Assembly: GCA_945901795.1 (NCBI GenBank)
Contig: CAMDLP010000003.1
Coordinates: 36,314 to 100,313, forward strand
From: Akkermansia muciniphila
GTDB taxonomy: Bacteria > Verrucomicrobiota > Verrucomicrobiia > Verrucomicrobiales > Akkermansiaceae
DNA length: 64,000 nucleotides
Reading direction: 5' to 3'
In this document: positions 8,001-16,248 of the stretch, piece by piece
How the letters are laid out: each line of letters begins with the position of its first letter
Position numbering within the stretch: the first letter of the stretch is position 1
The notes under the pieces: model-generated
The model's input: only the letters and a program-made list of their open reading frames with translations
Databases searched by the model: none
Told to the model about the DNA's origin: nothing
Position numbers and translations under genes: made by a program

Positions 8001-10882
8001 TTTCTCGGGATGAAGCCGGCGGCGCTGAAGGATTCGATCTGGTTGGCGGTGACGCCGCCCGGATAGGCTAGGCTGCGGTTCAACTGGCGGGTGCGGAATC
8101 CGAGCACGGGCCCGGTGCCCGCCTGGTGACACTGCATGCACTGGTTGCGGGACGGATAGAGATAGTCGAACGTTTGTCCGTCGAGCGTCAGCGGCTCGGT
8201 GAGGCCGTCCTCGATCAGGTCCGCCTCGGCGCCGCCGGGACGCCATTTGTAAGTCACGCCGCCCCAGCCGTCGTTGCCGTGGACGAAGAGCCGCGTCTCA
8301 AGCGGCGCGTCGTTGTCCGGGCGGGCGAAGTGCTTGACGAACACGGTGCCGACCGGGAACTGCCAGGCTTGATTCTCGCTGTAGGTGATTTGCTCCCCCG
8401 GCGTGTTAGGAACGCCGTCGTTGGGAATCATCACCCAGCGCTTGTTTGAAAGTCCGGACGACCAGAGCGGCATGTTGACATCGTAGGGAACCATGCCCTG
8501 CGCTGGCGTGAGCGTGGCGAGGTCGGAGAAGATTCCGGTTTGGGAAAGCAGCGGCGGGTATTCCCAGGTCTCGCCGCTAACGGTGCCGGCGCGCTTGATG
8601 CGGAAGATCTTGCCGCCGCCCGCGGTGCCCGCGCCCATTTGCAGGAGGAGCAGCTCGTTGCTCGAATCGACGCCGAAGGAGCTGATGCCGTTCCAGATCG
8701 TGCCCGCGCGGCCTTGGCCGATCTGCGTCACGGAGAGCGTGGCGTTAGTCGCCGCATCGTATTCCAGCGCGTAGTAGAGCTGGGTGCTGTTATCGCCGAA
8801 AATGTATTTCCCGGCGAGTTCGGGAATCGCCGCGCCGCGGTAAACGTAGCCGCCGATGATGCAGTTTCCCTGGGTGTGATCGAATTGGTAAACCGGCCCG
8901 CGCTCGGTGCCAATCAGCGGGTCGGGTTTGACGCGGAAGCCGTCGGCGTTGCCTTCCTTGTAGTTCCACTGGAAATTGAGGCCCGGCTGGTCCATCACGT
9001 CCACTTCCTCCCAGTTCGCCGCGCCCACATCGCCGATCCAGAAACGGTTGCCGACCGGGTCGTAAGTCATCCGGTGCGGCTCGCGCAGGCCGATGGCATA
9101 GTATTCCTCGAGCGCCCCCGCCACACCGGTCCAGGGATTGTCATTCGGGATATAATAGCCCTGGGTGTAGGTGTGATCGATGGTGTTGACGTTGATTTCA
9201 CCAGCCTGCAGCGGCGGTTCAGCGGGCTGGTTGACAATTGGATGGCTGACCGCGCCTCCCAGCATGTCCACGTCCATCCGCCAGACGCCGGAGCGCGCGC
9301 GGTCGTCGATTTTCTGGGTGTGCGGGGTGGAATCCGCGCTTTCCGTGCCCTCGTCGCCGAGGCTCAGATAGAGGAAACCGTCGCCGCCGAAGACCAGTCC
9401 GCCGCCGTCGTGACCTTTGACGGTATCGAACTGCTGGATCATGACCCACTCGCTGGCGGGGTCGAAAGCCGAGGTCGCGGGATTCCAAGTGAAGCGCGAG
9501 AGGCGGGCGTAATAGGGGTTGTTCGAATCAACGACGGCGTCCGGATTGTCCGTCGGATGGTGGAGATAATAAACGTAAAGATAGTCCTTCGCGGCGCTTT
9601 GACCGAACTGCGGATGAAAGGCGCAGCCGAGGATGCCGCCGTGTTTGTGGGTCGGAGCTCCCTGATCCCAGTTCATATACCAGACGCGGTCGCGGATATC
9701 GAGCGCGGTGGCGAGTTGCGCCGGAGTGGCGGCGTCATTGTCCGGGAGGCGGAAGATCCGGCCGTCCATTTCGGCAACCATCATTTCACTGCCGGATCCG
9801 GGCCAGGGCAGGGCGGCGATCGGCGACTCCCAACTCAAGTTAGAGAAGGCGGCGACGGTATCCACCTGGGTGGGAACGATGGAGAGCGTGGGGAGTTTGC
9901 CGTTGGAAAATGGCGCAACGGGCTTAGCGCCACCGAAGCCGGCGACGCCCTCGGTGTAGGGGCGGAGCGAGACCGCGCTGGTCGGGAAATCCGACGGCAC
10001 GGCGGTGCCCGGATCTTTTTGGGCGCACCATTTCAGTGCGCGGACCAGCGTTTCCTGAAACGCGGCGCAGCGCATGCCTTCGGGTTCCGCCTGGTCTGAC
10101 CAGATGTGGCCGTAGGTCGAGGCGTAAACGCGGCCGGTGCCGTAAGCCACGGTCCACTCGACCGGATGCTGGAGCGCGGGCTGGCCCGCCGCCGGATCGG
10201 GGTCGGTGGCGTAGGACAGGATTTTCACGTTTGCCGCGAGATTGGGATCGATGCCGCGGGGGAAACGCACGACTTCCAAGTCGGCGGCGAACCACGAGTT
10301 CGGCAAGCCCGCGTGGATCGGGTGGACGGCGGGCAACCCGTGGCGTTTGACCAGCACGTTGGCGCGGGCACCGTGCCCGGTGGCCAGGCCGGAGCCGGGA
10401 GGATGGACGAGCAGCGAATCGTCCGCATTCACCGTGAAGGCGGTGCCGGTGTTAGAGTCATGCCAGGTGAGACCGACGATTTCCTGATACTCCTGCCAGG
10501 CGGTGAACGCTTGGTTCGCCTCGTGGAAGGCGAGGAAGCCGCCGCCGGTTTGAACGTACGCCGCGAAAGCGGTTTGGACGCCGAGCGGCCAAGACGCGCC
10601 TCCGGTGGCGTTGCTGTATCCGGAAAGGACGACGTCGTAGTTGGAAAAATTGGGATTCCACGCCGCCCACTCCGGGCTGGCGACATCCTGCGGCACGAGG
10701 GTGACGTCCATTTGGAACGAGCCGTCGCGGGAGAGAACGGACCGGAGATTCTCGATCCGGCGCTGCCAGTCGTGATTGCTGGCTCCCTCGATGACGAGGA
10801 CCTTGGTCACGGCCGCGACTCCAACTTCTGATAGGGAAAGGACGGCGAAAACCGACCAAACGAGGTATTTGGGGAGATTCAT
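5045..10882 (-). CDS. Giant exported ThuA / PQQ-type sugar-dehydrogenase-like / di-heme c protein with duplicated beta modules
   Basis: A 1945-residue protein with a signal peptide (MNLPKYLVWSVFAVLSLSEV). Order of parts: a ThuA-like glutamine-amidotransferase-fold domain (about 25-290, VTKVLVIEGASNHDW); a glucose/sorbosone dehydrogenase beta-propeller (about 330-770, ending KIFRIKRAG); a heme-binding region with CMQCH near residue 914 and CSHCH near 995; two copies of a 354-residue unit (about 1110-1465 and 1466-1815); and calcium-type repeats (DEDGDGLKD, LDSDNDGMND) before a C-terminal tail. It is probably an extracytoplasmic sugar-oxidising or sugar-binding protein passing electrons to heme, but that function is inferred. 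The ATG at 10882 is preferred over one 27 nt upstream because it starts the signal peptide; no clear Shine-Dalgarno is seen. Confidence 0.85.
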   Translation of the reverse strand: MNLPKYLVWSVFAVLSLSEVGVAAVTKVLVIEGASNHDWQRRIENLRSVLSRDGSFQMDVTLVPQDVASPEWAAWNPNFSNYDVVLSGYSNATGGASWPLGVQTAFAAYVQTGGGFLAFHEANQAFTAWQEYQEIVGLTWHDSNTGTAFTVNADDSLLVHPPGSGLATGHGARANVLVKRHGLPAVHPIHAGLPNSWFAADLEVVRFPRGIDPNLAANVKILSYATDPDPAAGQPALQHPVEWTVAYGTGRVYASTYGHIWSDQAEPEGMRCAAFQETLVRALKWCAQKDPGTAVPSDFPTSAVSLRPYTEGVAGFGGAKPVAPFSNGKLPTLSIVPTQVDTVAAFSNLSWESPIAALPWPGSGSEMMVAEMDGRIFRLPDNDAATPAQLATALDIRDRVWYMNWDQGAPTHKHGGILGCAFHPQFGQSAAKDYLYVYYLHHPTDNPDAVVDSNNPYYARLSRFTWNPATSAFDPASEWVMIQQFDTVKGHDGGGLVFGGDGFLYLSLGDEGTESADSTPHTQKIDDRARSGVWRMDVDMLGGAVSHPIVNQPAEPPLQAGEINVNTIDHTYTQGYYIPNDNPWTGVAGALEEYYAIGLREPHRMTYDPVGNRFWIGDVGAANWEEVDVMDQPGLNFQWNYKEGNADGFRVKPDPLIGTERGPVYQFDHTQGNCIIGGYVYRGAAIPELAGKYIFGDNSTQLYYALEYDAATNATLSVTQIGQGRAGTIWNGISSFGVDSSNELLLLQMGAGTAGGGKIFRIKRAGTVSGETWEYPPLLSQTGIFSDLATLTPAQGMVPYDVNMPLWSSGLSNKRWVMIPNDGVPNTPGEQITYSENQAWQFPVGTVFVKHFARPDNDAPLETRLFVHGNDGWGGVTYKWRPGGAEADLIEDGLTEPLTLDGQTFDYLYPSRNQCMQCHQAGTGPVLGFRTRQLNRSLAYPGGVTANQIESFSAAGFIPRNLKAADLASVITSGDIRDPDLSDEKYVRSYLDSNCSHCHQPDGSSRAFFDARFTTPLTNQSLVCGPVIDGLGLSAPAVIKPGSLDNSVLFQRISAHNSPIVMPPIARGPVDYASVARVANWILSMNADSCTKSQSFFGGGDLGITGAPGGSTGGEVWKSNMVIQKNATYTNTGSSPVTVLLDRFSFHANLAGDPVTPFFVRVNAPDDFTVVAIGTTRSGYSSGANDLAFSDAPLSITLQPGESIAPGFLDANPNGSGGGGAEVVSWTDGVTSVWHGGGPLDGDAGSLTLGSAPVPGTNLIANQARDYQFAVTYHFSSLQLGNSLDLPGFKTADGANSNFVVNHTDSFTNTTGGNLTVTVDRFRFHASRVTDPLTPFIVRINSPGNFTLLAVGSPQTAYEVGNNDLPFSGTPATLVLAPGETIAPGFVDNLPNGTPGSQNGALSFIYEVGSQTADLITYYYDVLNLGATLVVGQPPLVPFPYTGGSGFRRDYLFSISLELGGELASPVSNPWRSNMVIQKNAIYTNTESSPVTLRLDRFSFHAQLAGDPLTPFVVKINAPDNFTVLAIGSTRSGYSTGGNNLAFSDAPLSVTLLPGESIAPGFLDANPNGSGGSGAEVIAWTDGGTAVWHGGGLLDSNAGSLTLGSAPVPGTNLITHHARDYHFAFTYIVSALQMGNNLDQAGYKQPDGGKSNFVINQAEAFTNQGTGTLTVSVDRFRFHASQVTDPLTPFVVRINGPGDFTVLAIGDARPVYSVGNNDVPFSGAPATIVVAPGETIAPGFVDNLPDGSPGTQAGAVSFIHGGDSIFYRYDSEDRGAILELGQAPVVPFRYPAPYLPGALFQRDYLFSITLGFGGKDDEDGDGLKDSWELAFAPGLNQLSATLDSDNDGMNDLAEYQAGTSPTDRTSVMKTLNLTPGPAGASALIQTVPGRDYQVRASSDLGSWKDVGIFKAADWPATETSVLIPAADLPAGAERRLFIQIGPSSP
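5450..7570 (-). repeat. Internal tandem duplication, 1062-bp period
   Basis: Two long direct repeats lie inside the giant gene. Equivalent points (the ATG of the SNMVIQKNA motif) are at 7521 and 6459, exactly 1062 bp or 354 codons apart. Each unit has two related modules, one starting SNMVIQKNA and one starting near SNFVVN/SNFVIN, both carrying PGESIAPGFLD or PGETIAPGFVD signatures. The pattern is therefore A-B-A'-B'. Confidence 0.85.
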
Positions 10883-11028
10883 AAAAAAGGGGGAATGTAG
10901 GAACAGCATCTGCCGTGCCGAGACGATGAGGAGCGGAGGCAGCTCAACAACGTTTCACGTGCCATGCTACATCATCCCGCTTGTGGTGCAAGATGTTCGT
11001 ATCACGTGATCACGTAGGATCCCGGGTT

Positions 11029-12462
11029 TCAGGAACTCGTCAACGCGTGCCGCCAGAAAAGCCGGTTTTCGCCCGCCTGAAATCGATAGACCCGCTCGCC
11101 GTCAACTCCCGGCGCGCTGCTGTCCGACTCGAGGGTGGCTCCACTCCCGGAAACCCCGGCCACCTCCCAATCCGAAAGATCGCGGCTGCATTCCAACCGC
11201 AACACGAAGCCCTGCGCCAAAGCCCTGCCGGACACGGGCACCCGCAGGCTCCGGACGCCGTTTTCCAAAACCATCACGGGCCCCTCATCCCAGATCATGG
11301 GATTGAGACGGAGCATGAACTCCATACCATTGGAAAACGCGTCGCCGTCGTCGTTTGCCGCCAGCGAGGCCGTCGCCCCGTACTCGTCGGCCCACTTGCC
11401 GAAGAAGTCCCCGCCTTCGGAAATCCGCAAGTCATCGAAAACGATGCTTGAACCCAGATCCGGCGTGGTCGAGCGGACCTCCAGCGTCAGTTTGCCGTCC
11501 GGCCCAGCGAGCACCGGAACCTCGACCAAGCTGTAGCCATCCGACCATTTCTGACTGATCGTCCTCACGAGGGAAGTGACGACCTGGCGGTTGGCCAGCA
11601 CCTCACCGGTCATATTGCCGTCATACCAACCAATGTGCCGGGCATGCAGAAATGAAACCGTGTAAGCCCCGCCCGGAATGAGCCCCGTGATCGTCTGGGC
11701 GATCCCGCCCGGACCCGACCCGCCCACATCCAGCACGTTGGTTTCCTCGGGAGCATTGGCTTGATTGAATTGAATGACATCGACGTTCTCCCTCGTCACC
11801 CGCCATCCCGGAAGGGCATCGCCGGAAAGAAGCTCGTTGAACTCCCCGGCGATGTTCGGATTGCCCGTCGGATCGCCGATCGGGCTTTCAAAGCCGCCAT
11901 TGACCAAGGCCCGCCCGCCGCGGGCATCCGCCACGGGGGTCAGATCCGCCCACGATTCCTCCGGCGGCAGCGGCAATCCGCCCACTTCGATCCTGACGTT
12001 ATCGACCAACAGCCCGGCACTCCCGCTCTCCAGCGATTCAATCCGCAAGACCGCCGTGGTGGCTCCGGGCACGAACTCGAAACCATTGGCACTTAAATAT
12101 TTATCCGCCTGCCCGTTGTGGATCTCGCCGATCTGCACGCCATCGATCTTCACCCGTGCGTCGGCAAGGTCTCCCGTCCCGGCCTGAGCCAGATAGGCGA
12201 GCCGCACCGTGTGAACCTGTCCGACTACCAATTCGCTGAAGGTCTGCTCGATAAATCCGTTCGCCAAATTCAGGCACTTGGTTCCCTCGAAGGCGAATCC
12301 GGTTTCCACTGTGACGTCGGCCGACGTCCAGCCCGTGAGATCCTCCTCAAAACCGGGATTCAATCCGACCGGCGCTCCGAAAAGCCCCCCCGGAAAAAGG
12401 AAGGCTGCAAACAACGGGGAGTAAAAGGAAACCGACAGCTTTCTGATAGATGGGGGAGTCAC
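11029..12462 (-). CDS. Secreted protein with two jelly-roll-like domains and C-terminal tail (paralogue 1)
   Basis: A 477-residue exported protein with a hydrophobic N-terminus ending near LFGAPVG. The first domain (about 30-160) contains GFEEDLTGWTSADVTVETG and resembles carbohydrate-binding jelly rolls. The second (about 180-345, GFESPIGDP, LPGWRVTRENVDVIQF, FDDLRISEGG) resembles DUF642-like domains. A last region (about 345-477) starts DFFGKWADEYGA and ends in a beta-rich tail found in other verrucomicrobial exported proteins. It is very similar along its whole length to the next gene upstream, so it arose by tandem duplication. The start is a GTG at 12462; no in-frame ATG is close. The exact ligand or role is unknown. 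Confidence 0.75.
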   Translation of the reverse strand: MTPPSIRKLSVSFYSPLFAAFLFPGGLFGAPVGLNPGFEEDLTGWTSADVTVETGFAFEGTKCLNLANGFIEQTFSELVVGQVHTVRLAYLAQAGTGDLADARVKIDGVQIGEIHNGQADKYLSANGFEFVPGATTAVLRIESLESGSAGLLVDNVRIEVGGLPLPPEESWADLTPVADARGGRALVNGGFESPIGDPTGNPNIAGEFNELLSGDALPGWRVTRENVDVIQFNQANAPEETNVLDVGGSGPGGIAQTITGLIPGGAYTVSFLHARHIGWYDGNMTGEVLANRQVVTSLVRTISQKWSDGYSLVEVPVLAGPDGKLTLEVRSTTPDLGSSIVFDDLRISEGGDFFGKWADEYGATASLAANDDGDAFSNGMEFMLRLNPMIWDEGPVMVLENGVRSLRVPVSGRALAQGFVLRLECSRDLSDWEVAGVSGSGATLESDSSAPGVDGERVYRFQAGENRLFWRHALTSS

Positions 12463-12551
12463 GACTGCACATTAACCGCTTCCAACGACGCGCTTCAATA
12501 CCTTGATCGCGTAGGTTGACAGGTTTTGAAAAATGGAGACATCGCCAGTTA

Positions 12552-13964
12552 TCAAGGGCTCGTCAGCGCGTGTCGCCAGAAGATTTTGCTCTCCCCGGCT
12601 TGGAATCGATAGACCCGCTCGCCGTCGATTCCCGGAACGCTGCTGTCCGACTCGAGGGTGATTCCACTCCCGGAAACCCCGGCCACCTCCCAATCGGATA
12701 GATCGCGGCTACACTCCAACCGCAGCCCGAAACCTTGCGCCAAAGCCTCGCCGGACACGGGCACCCGCAGGCGCCGGACCCCGTTTTCCAAAACCATCCG
12801 CGGACCGTCACTCCTCACGGTGGGATCGAGACGGAGGGCGAACTCCATTCCATTGGAAAACGAGTCGCCGTCGTCGTTTGCCGCCAGCGAGGCCGTCACG
12901 CCGAATTTCGCGGCCCACTTGCCGAAGAAGTCCCCGCCTTTCGCAATCCGGAAGTCGTCGTAAACGATGTTCCCACCTTGATCCAAGTTGGTCGAGCGCA
13001 CCTCGACCGTCAGCCTGCCGTCCTGCCCCGCGATCACCGGGATACTCAGCAGGCTGTAGCCTTGGTTCCATGTCTGGTTGATCGTCCTCACCAGCGAGGC
13101 GACGACCTGCCGGTTAGCGAGGAAATCCCCGGTCATGTTGGCGGTGCCCCAGTAAACGTGCCGGGCATGCCAGAAGGAAACCGTGTAGGCCGCGCCCGCA
13201 GCGAGACCCGTGATCGTCTGGGCGATCCCGCCGGGACCGTGACCACCGGTATCCAAAGCATTCGCTCCTTGCGGCGGTTTCGCGGAGTTGGACTTGATGA
13301 CATCGACGTTCTCGCGGGTGACCAGCCAGCCCGGCAGGGAAAATCCGCACAGATGCTCGTTGCCAGCGGGGCCGCTGTTGTTCGGATCGTTGGTCGGACT
13401 TCCGATCGCGCTCTCGAAGCCGCCATTCACCAAGGCCCGCCCGCCGCGCGCATCCGTCATGACCTGAAGATCCGCCCAAGCCTTTTCCGGCGGCAGCGGC
13501 AATCCGCCGGTCTCGATCCGGACGGCGTCGATCCGCAGCCCGTTCGTCCCGGTTTCCAGCGACTCGACCCGCAAGACCGCGGTGGCGGCCGCCGCGATGA
13601 ACTCGAATCCATTGCAACTCAGGTATTCCGTCGTTTGGCCGTTGTGAATCTCGCCGATGGCCACGCCGTCGATTTTCACCCGCGCATGGCCGAGCAAATA
13701 GTTCGCCCCCGTCCAAATGTAGGCGAGCCGGACCTTGTGGCGCTGCCCGGCCACCAGCCCGCTGACAGTCTGCGAGACAAATCCGTTTTTCAAATTCTGA
13801 CGCTTGGTGCCCTCGAAAGCACCTCCGGTTTCCACCGCGACATTGGAATTCGTCCAGCCCGTGAGGCCGCTCTCAAAGCCGGTATTCGTTCCGACCGGAG
13901 CCGCTAACAGCGAAGCCGGGGACAAAAAGGCAGCAAGCCATCGTGCGTGAATGTAACCGGACAT
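12552..13964 (-). CDS. Secreted protein with two jelly-roll-like domains and C-terminal tail (paralogue 2)
   Basis: A 470-residue paralogue of the gene immediately downstream, with the same three-part architecture: signal peptide (MSGYIHARWLAAFLSPASLL), first domain GFESGLTGWTNSNVAVETG, second domain ending YDDFRIAKGGDFFGKW, and tail ending IFWRHALTSP. The 89-bp spacer to paralogue 1 is AT-richer and carries no gene. The ATG at 13964 opens the signal peptide. It is probably a cell-surface or secreted glycan-binding protein; the function is inferred only from fold-like motifs. The high similarity at DNA level also makes this pair a possible recombination site. Confidence 0.75.
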   Translation of the reverse strand: MSGYIHARWLAAFLSPASLLAAPVGTNTGFESGLTGWTNSNVAVETGGAFEGTKRQNLKNGFVSQTVSGLVAGQRHKVRLAYIWTGANYLLGHARVKIDGVAIGEIHNGQTTEYLSCNGFEFIAAAATAVLRVESLETGTNGLRIDAVRIETGGLPLPPEKAWADLQVMTDARGGRALVNGGFESAIGSPTNDPNNSGPAGNEHLCGFSLPGWLVTRENVDVIKSNSAKPPQGANALDTGGHGPGGIAQTITGLAAGAAYTVSFWHARHVYWGTANMTGDFLANRQVVASLVRTINQTWNQGYSLLSIPVIAGQDGRLTVEVRSTNLDQGGNIVYDDFRIAKGGDFFGKWAAKFGVTASLAANDDGDSFSNGMEFALRLDPTVRSDGPRMVLENGVRRLRVPVSGEALAQGFGLRLECSRDLSDWEVAGVSGSGITLESDSSVPGIDGERVYRFQAGESKIFWRHALTSP

Positions 13965-14042
13965 CTGGGGGGATGGGAAACTAGCTCAGGCTTCCGCGAC
14001 GTTCCAGCCAAAAATCGGACCTACCTGAGGCCTTGGGAAAAA

Positions 14043-14597
14043 TTAACGCAATCCGGCCGCGATATTCTCCGCCAGGCGGGCGAGCAGACGGGATTGGGCG
14101 GCGACCATCGCGGCGTAACCGTCGGATGCCAGCGGCTCGCGGTCCACGAAGGTGCGGGAGGCTTTCAGCTTGCGGTCCGGCAGGGAATACGCGCGCCAAC
14201 CCGCCTCGATGACCGCGTAGCCTTCCGCCTCGCTGTGGAGCTGGCGGACGTCGAGAGTGACCTGATAGTCGATCTCCTCGTCCCGTTGCCACGGGTAGGT
14301 GCGGACGTTGCCGGTTTTCATTTCGCGGCCGAGGTTGGCGGCCGTGACGCGGGCGATCGAGGCGGACAGATCGCCGGCCCAGCGGTTGTCCTCCGAGACG
14401 GCGAGTTGGTTAGGACCTTGCTGGATGACGAGATTCGGGCGGTCGATGTATTCCGCGAGTGCGATCGGTCCGACCCCGATGCCGGTCCCGCCACCCGAGG
14501 GCGCGGGGCCTTTGGCGGTGAGGACGTAGAAATTCTTGTTAGGCCCGGCACAACCGGCGAGCAGCAGCACGGCAAGGAGAATGAAAAAACGATTCAT
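14043..14597 (-). CDS. pqiC: PqiC-like ABC-type transport auxiliary lipoprotein
   Basis: A 184-residue lipoprotein with a lipobox (LLLAGC, Cys about residue 15). The mature part matches the PqiC/YmbA (DUF330) pattern: FYVLTA at the start, VGPIALAEYIDRPNLV, a NRWAGDL motif and a long C-terminal helix. In characterised bacteria PqiC is an outer-membrane lipoprotein that binds the PqiB tunnel and helps move lipids across the periplasm. It is the last gene of the operon, 13 bp after pqiB. The ATG at 14597 is chosen because it opens the lipoprotein signal; an upstream extension is Pro/Lys-rich and overlaps pqiB. Confidence 0.85.
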   Translation of the reverse strand: MNRFFILLAVLLLAGCAGPNKNFYVLTAKGPAPSGGGTGIGVGPIALAEYIDRPNLVIQQGPNQLAVSEDNRWAGDLSASIARVTAANLGREMKTGNVRTYPWQRDEEIDYQVTLDVRQLHSEAEGYAVIEAGWRAYSLPDRKLKASRTFVDREPLASDGYAAMVAAQSRLLARLAENIAAGLR

Positions 14598-14610
14598 GGT
14601 GAGATAAGGA

Positions 14611-16248
14611 TTAGCGCCCGGCTTTCGGGGCTTTGGGGATGGAATTGCCCGAGCCATCCTTGCCGAAGATCAGCGAGTTAGGCTTTTCCTCAAGGGTGTT
14701 GGTCATGGACTTCATGGACCTCAAGGCCGCGCGGAGTTCATCGAGAGTGCGGAGCAAGTCGCCCTGGATCGCGCCGTCCGGGCCGACGCTGGTGACGGAT
14801 TTTTCAAGCGCGGCCAGCGTGTTTTTCAAGTCTGCGGGAAGGTTGGCGAACGCCTCGGAATCCAGCGTCTTGCGGGCGGCGGCGATGGTGACGGTCGCCT
14901 CCTCGGCCAGCGTGTCGATTTTCTTCATGGTTCCCTCAAGTGGCAGGGCCTGAACCTTGTCGAGGATGGCGGTGAGCTTGGCTTCCAACTGGGCGAGACC
15001 CGAGGAAACCGTGGGGATCGAAGGGTAATCACCGACTTTGGTCAGCTCGGCGGGCTGCGGGTCATTGTAGTAGTCGAGGTCCACATACAGCGCACCGGTG
15101 AGCAAGCTGCCGGTTTTCAAAGCGGCCCGCAGGCCACGGGCGACCGCTTCCTTGAGGAACTCCCCGTCGGGCTTGCTGACTTTCTCAGCCGCCTCGCGAC
15201 GCAACAGGGAGGGGTCGATTTCCACTAACACCGGAATCCGCGAATCGTCGGCGGCCTTCAGATAGTCGAACGAAATATCCGCGACCCGCCCGATGGGGAT
15301 GCCGCGGAATTCCACGGGAGCCGCCTTGACCAGCCCGCGGACCGATTGGTCGAAGAGCAGCACGAATTCCATCGTGGGATTGAAGGTGGATTGATTCGCC
15401 GCGTCTTCGTCTGAGAAAAGCGTGAATGTCGCGCCATCCGCCGCGGGAGGCCCGGGCGCGATTCCCTCCGGCACGCCGAAGGCCGCGCCGCCGGAGACCA
15501 TCGCTTGGAACGACGGGGTCCGCACTTTGAAACCATCCGCCCCGGCGCTGATGTCGATGCCGCTGGTGTTCCAGAAACGGGTGTTTTCTTTCACCAGGGA
15601 GCTGTATTCCGCGCTGACGAAGGCATCGTAGGTGACTCGCTGGCCTTCGAGATCGAGCTTGCGGCTTTCAATCCGCCCGACTTCAAAGCCACGATGATAA
15701 ATCGGCGAGCCCGCCGTGAGCGAGCCCGCTTGCTCGGCGGTTAGGACGATCCGATGCCCGGGAATGTCGCGATTGGTGGGCAGCGGCGTCTCCAAGCCTT
15801 CGAAGTGATGGACCACTTCGCCATCCGCCGGGCCGGGGTCGAGCTCGATGTAGGCGCCGGTGATCAGGGTCCCGAGGCCGGAAATGTCGGTGGTGGAAAC
15901 CCGCGGGCGGACGACCCAGAAATTCGCCCCGTCTCGCAACAGGCGCCCGGAATCCGGATTGAGCTCAAGTCGCACGACGACCGATTTCAAATCCTCCGCC
16001 AAGGTGACTTCCTTGACCAATCCAACCCGGACCGAACGACAGCGAACCTCCGTTTTCTCCGCCCCAATTCCGTCCGCCGTGTCGAAGCGGACATACGCGA
16101 CCGGGCCCTGCGCGCTGACGCTGCGGTAAATCATCCAGCCGCCGATGATCAGTGCCAGAATGGGAACCACCCACACGATGTTCCAGCGTTGCGCCGCCCT
16201 TAACTCCGGCGTCGCGGCGGGAGGTGATGTCGTTTCCGTTTCGCTCAA
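14611..16248 (-). CDS. pqiB: PqiB-type MCE-domain lipid transport protein
   Basis: A 545-residue inner-membrane-anchored protein. One transmembrane helix (about 23-43, IVWVVPILALIIGGWMIY) is followed by repeated MCE/MlaD domains, recognisable by YVRFDTADGIGAEKTEVRC, GSPIYHRGFEVGRIESRKL and APVEFRGIPIGRVADISFD. The C-terminal third is alpha-helical and should form the PqiB needle. In the known Pqi systems the protein bridges the periplasm for lipid transport and membrane integrity. Its start overlaps the upstream pqiA stop by 4 bp. The length is close to E. coli PqiB. Confidence 0.92.
   Translation of the reverse strand: MSETETTSPPAATPELRAAQRWNIVWVVPILALIIGGWMIYRSVSAQGPVAYVRFDTADGIGAEKTEVRCRSVRVGLVKEVTLAEDLKSVVVRLELNPDSGRLLRDGANFWVVRPRVSTTDISGLGTLITGAYIELDPGPADGEVVHHFEGLETPLPTNRDIPGHRIVLTAEQAGSLTAGSPIYHRGFEVGRIESRKLDLEGQRVTYDAFVSAEYSSLVKENTRFWNTSGIDISAGADGFKVRTPSFQAMVSGGAAFGVPEGIAPGPPAADGATFTLFSDEDAANQSTFNPTMEFVLLFDQSVRGLVKAAPVEFRGIPIGRVADISFDYLKAADDSRIPVLVEIDPSLLRREAAEKVSKPDGEFLKEAVARGLRAALKTGSLLTGALYVDLDYYNDPQPAELTKVGDYPSIPTVSSGLAQLEAKLTAILDKVQALPLEGTMKKIDTLAEEATVTIAAARKTLDSEAFANLPADLKNTLAALEKSVTSVGPDGAIQGDLLRTLDELRAALRSMKSMTNTLEEKPNSLIFGKDGSGNSIPKAPKAGR

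Noticed and set aside
8540..10099. 519-codon open frame opposite the giant gene
   Set aside because: It is antisense to beta-propeller coding sequence with clear motifs; composition is that of a reverse-frame shadow.
12735..13907. 390-codon frame opposite paralogue 2
   Set aside because: Reverse shadow; the minus-strand gene has a signal peptide and a paralogue.
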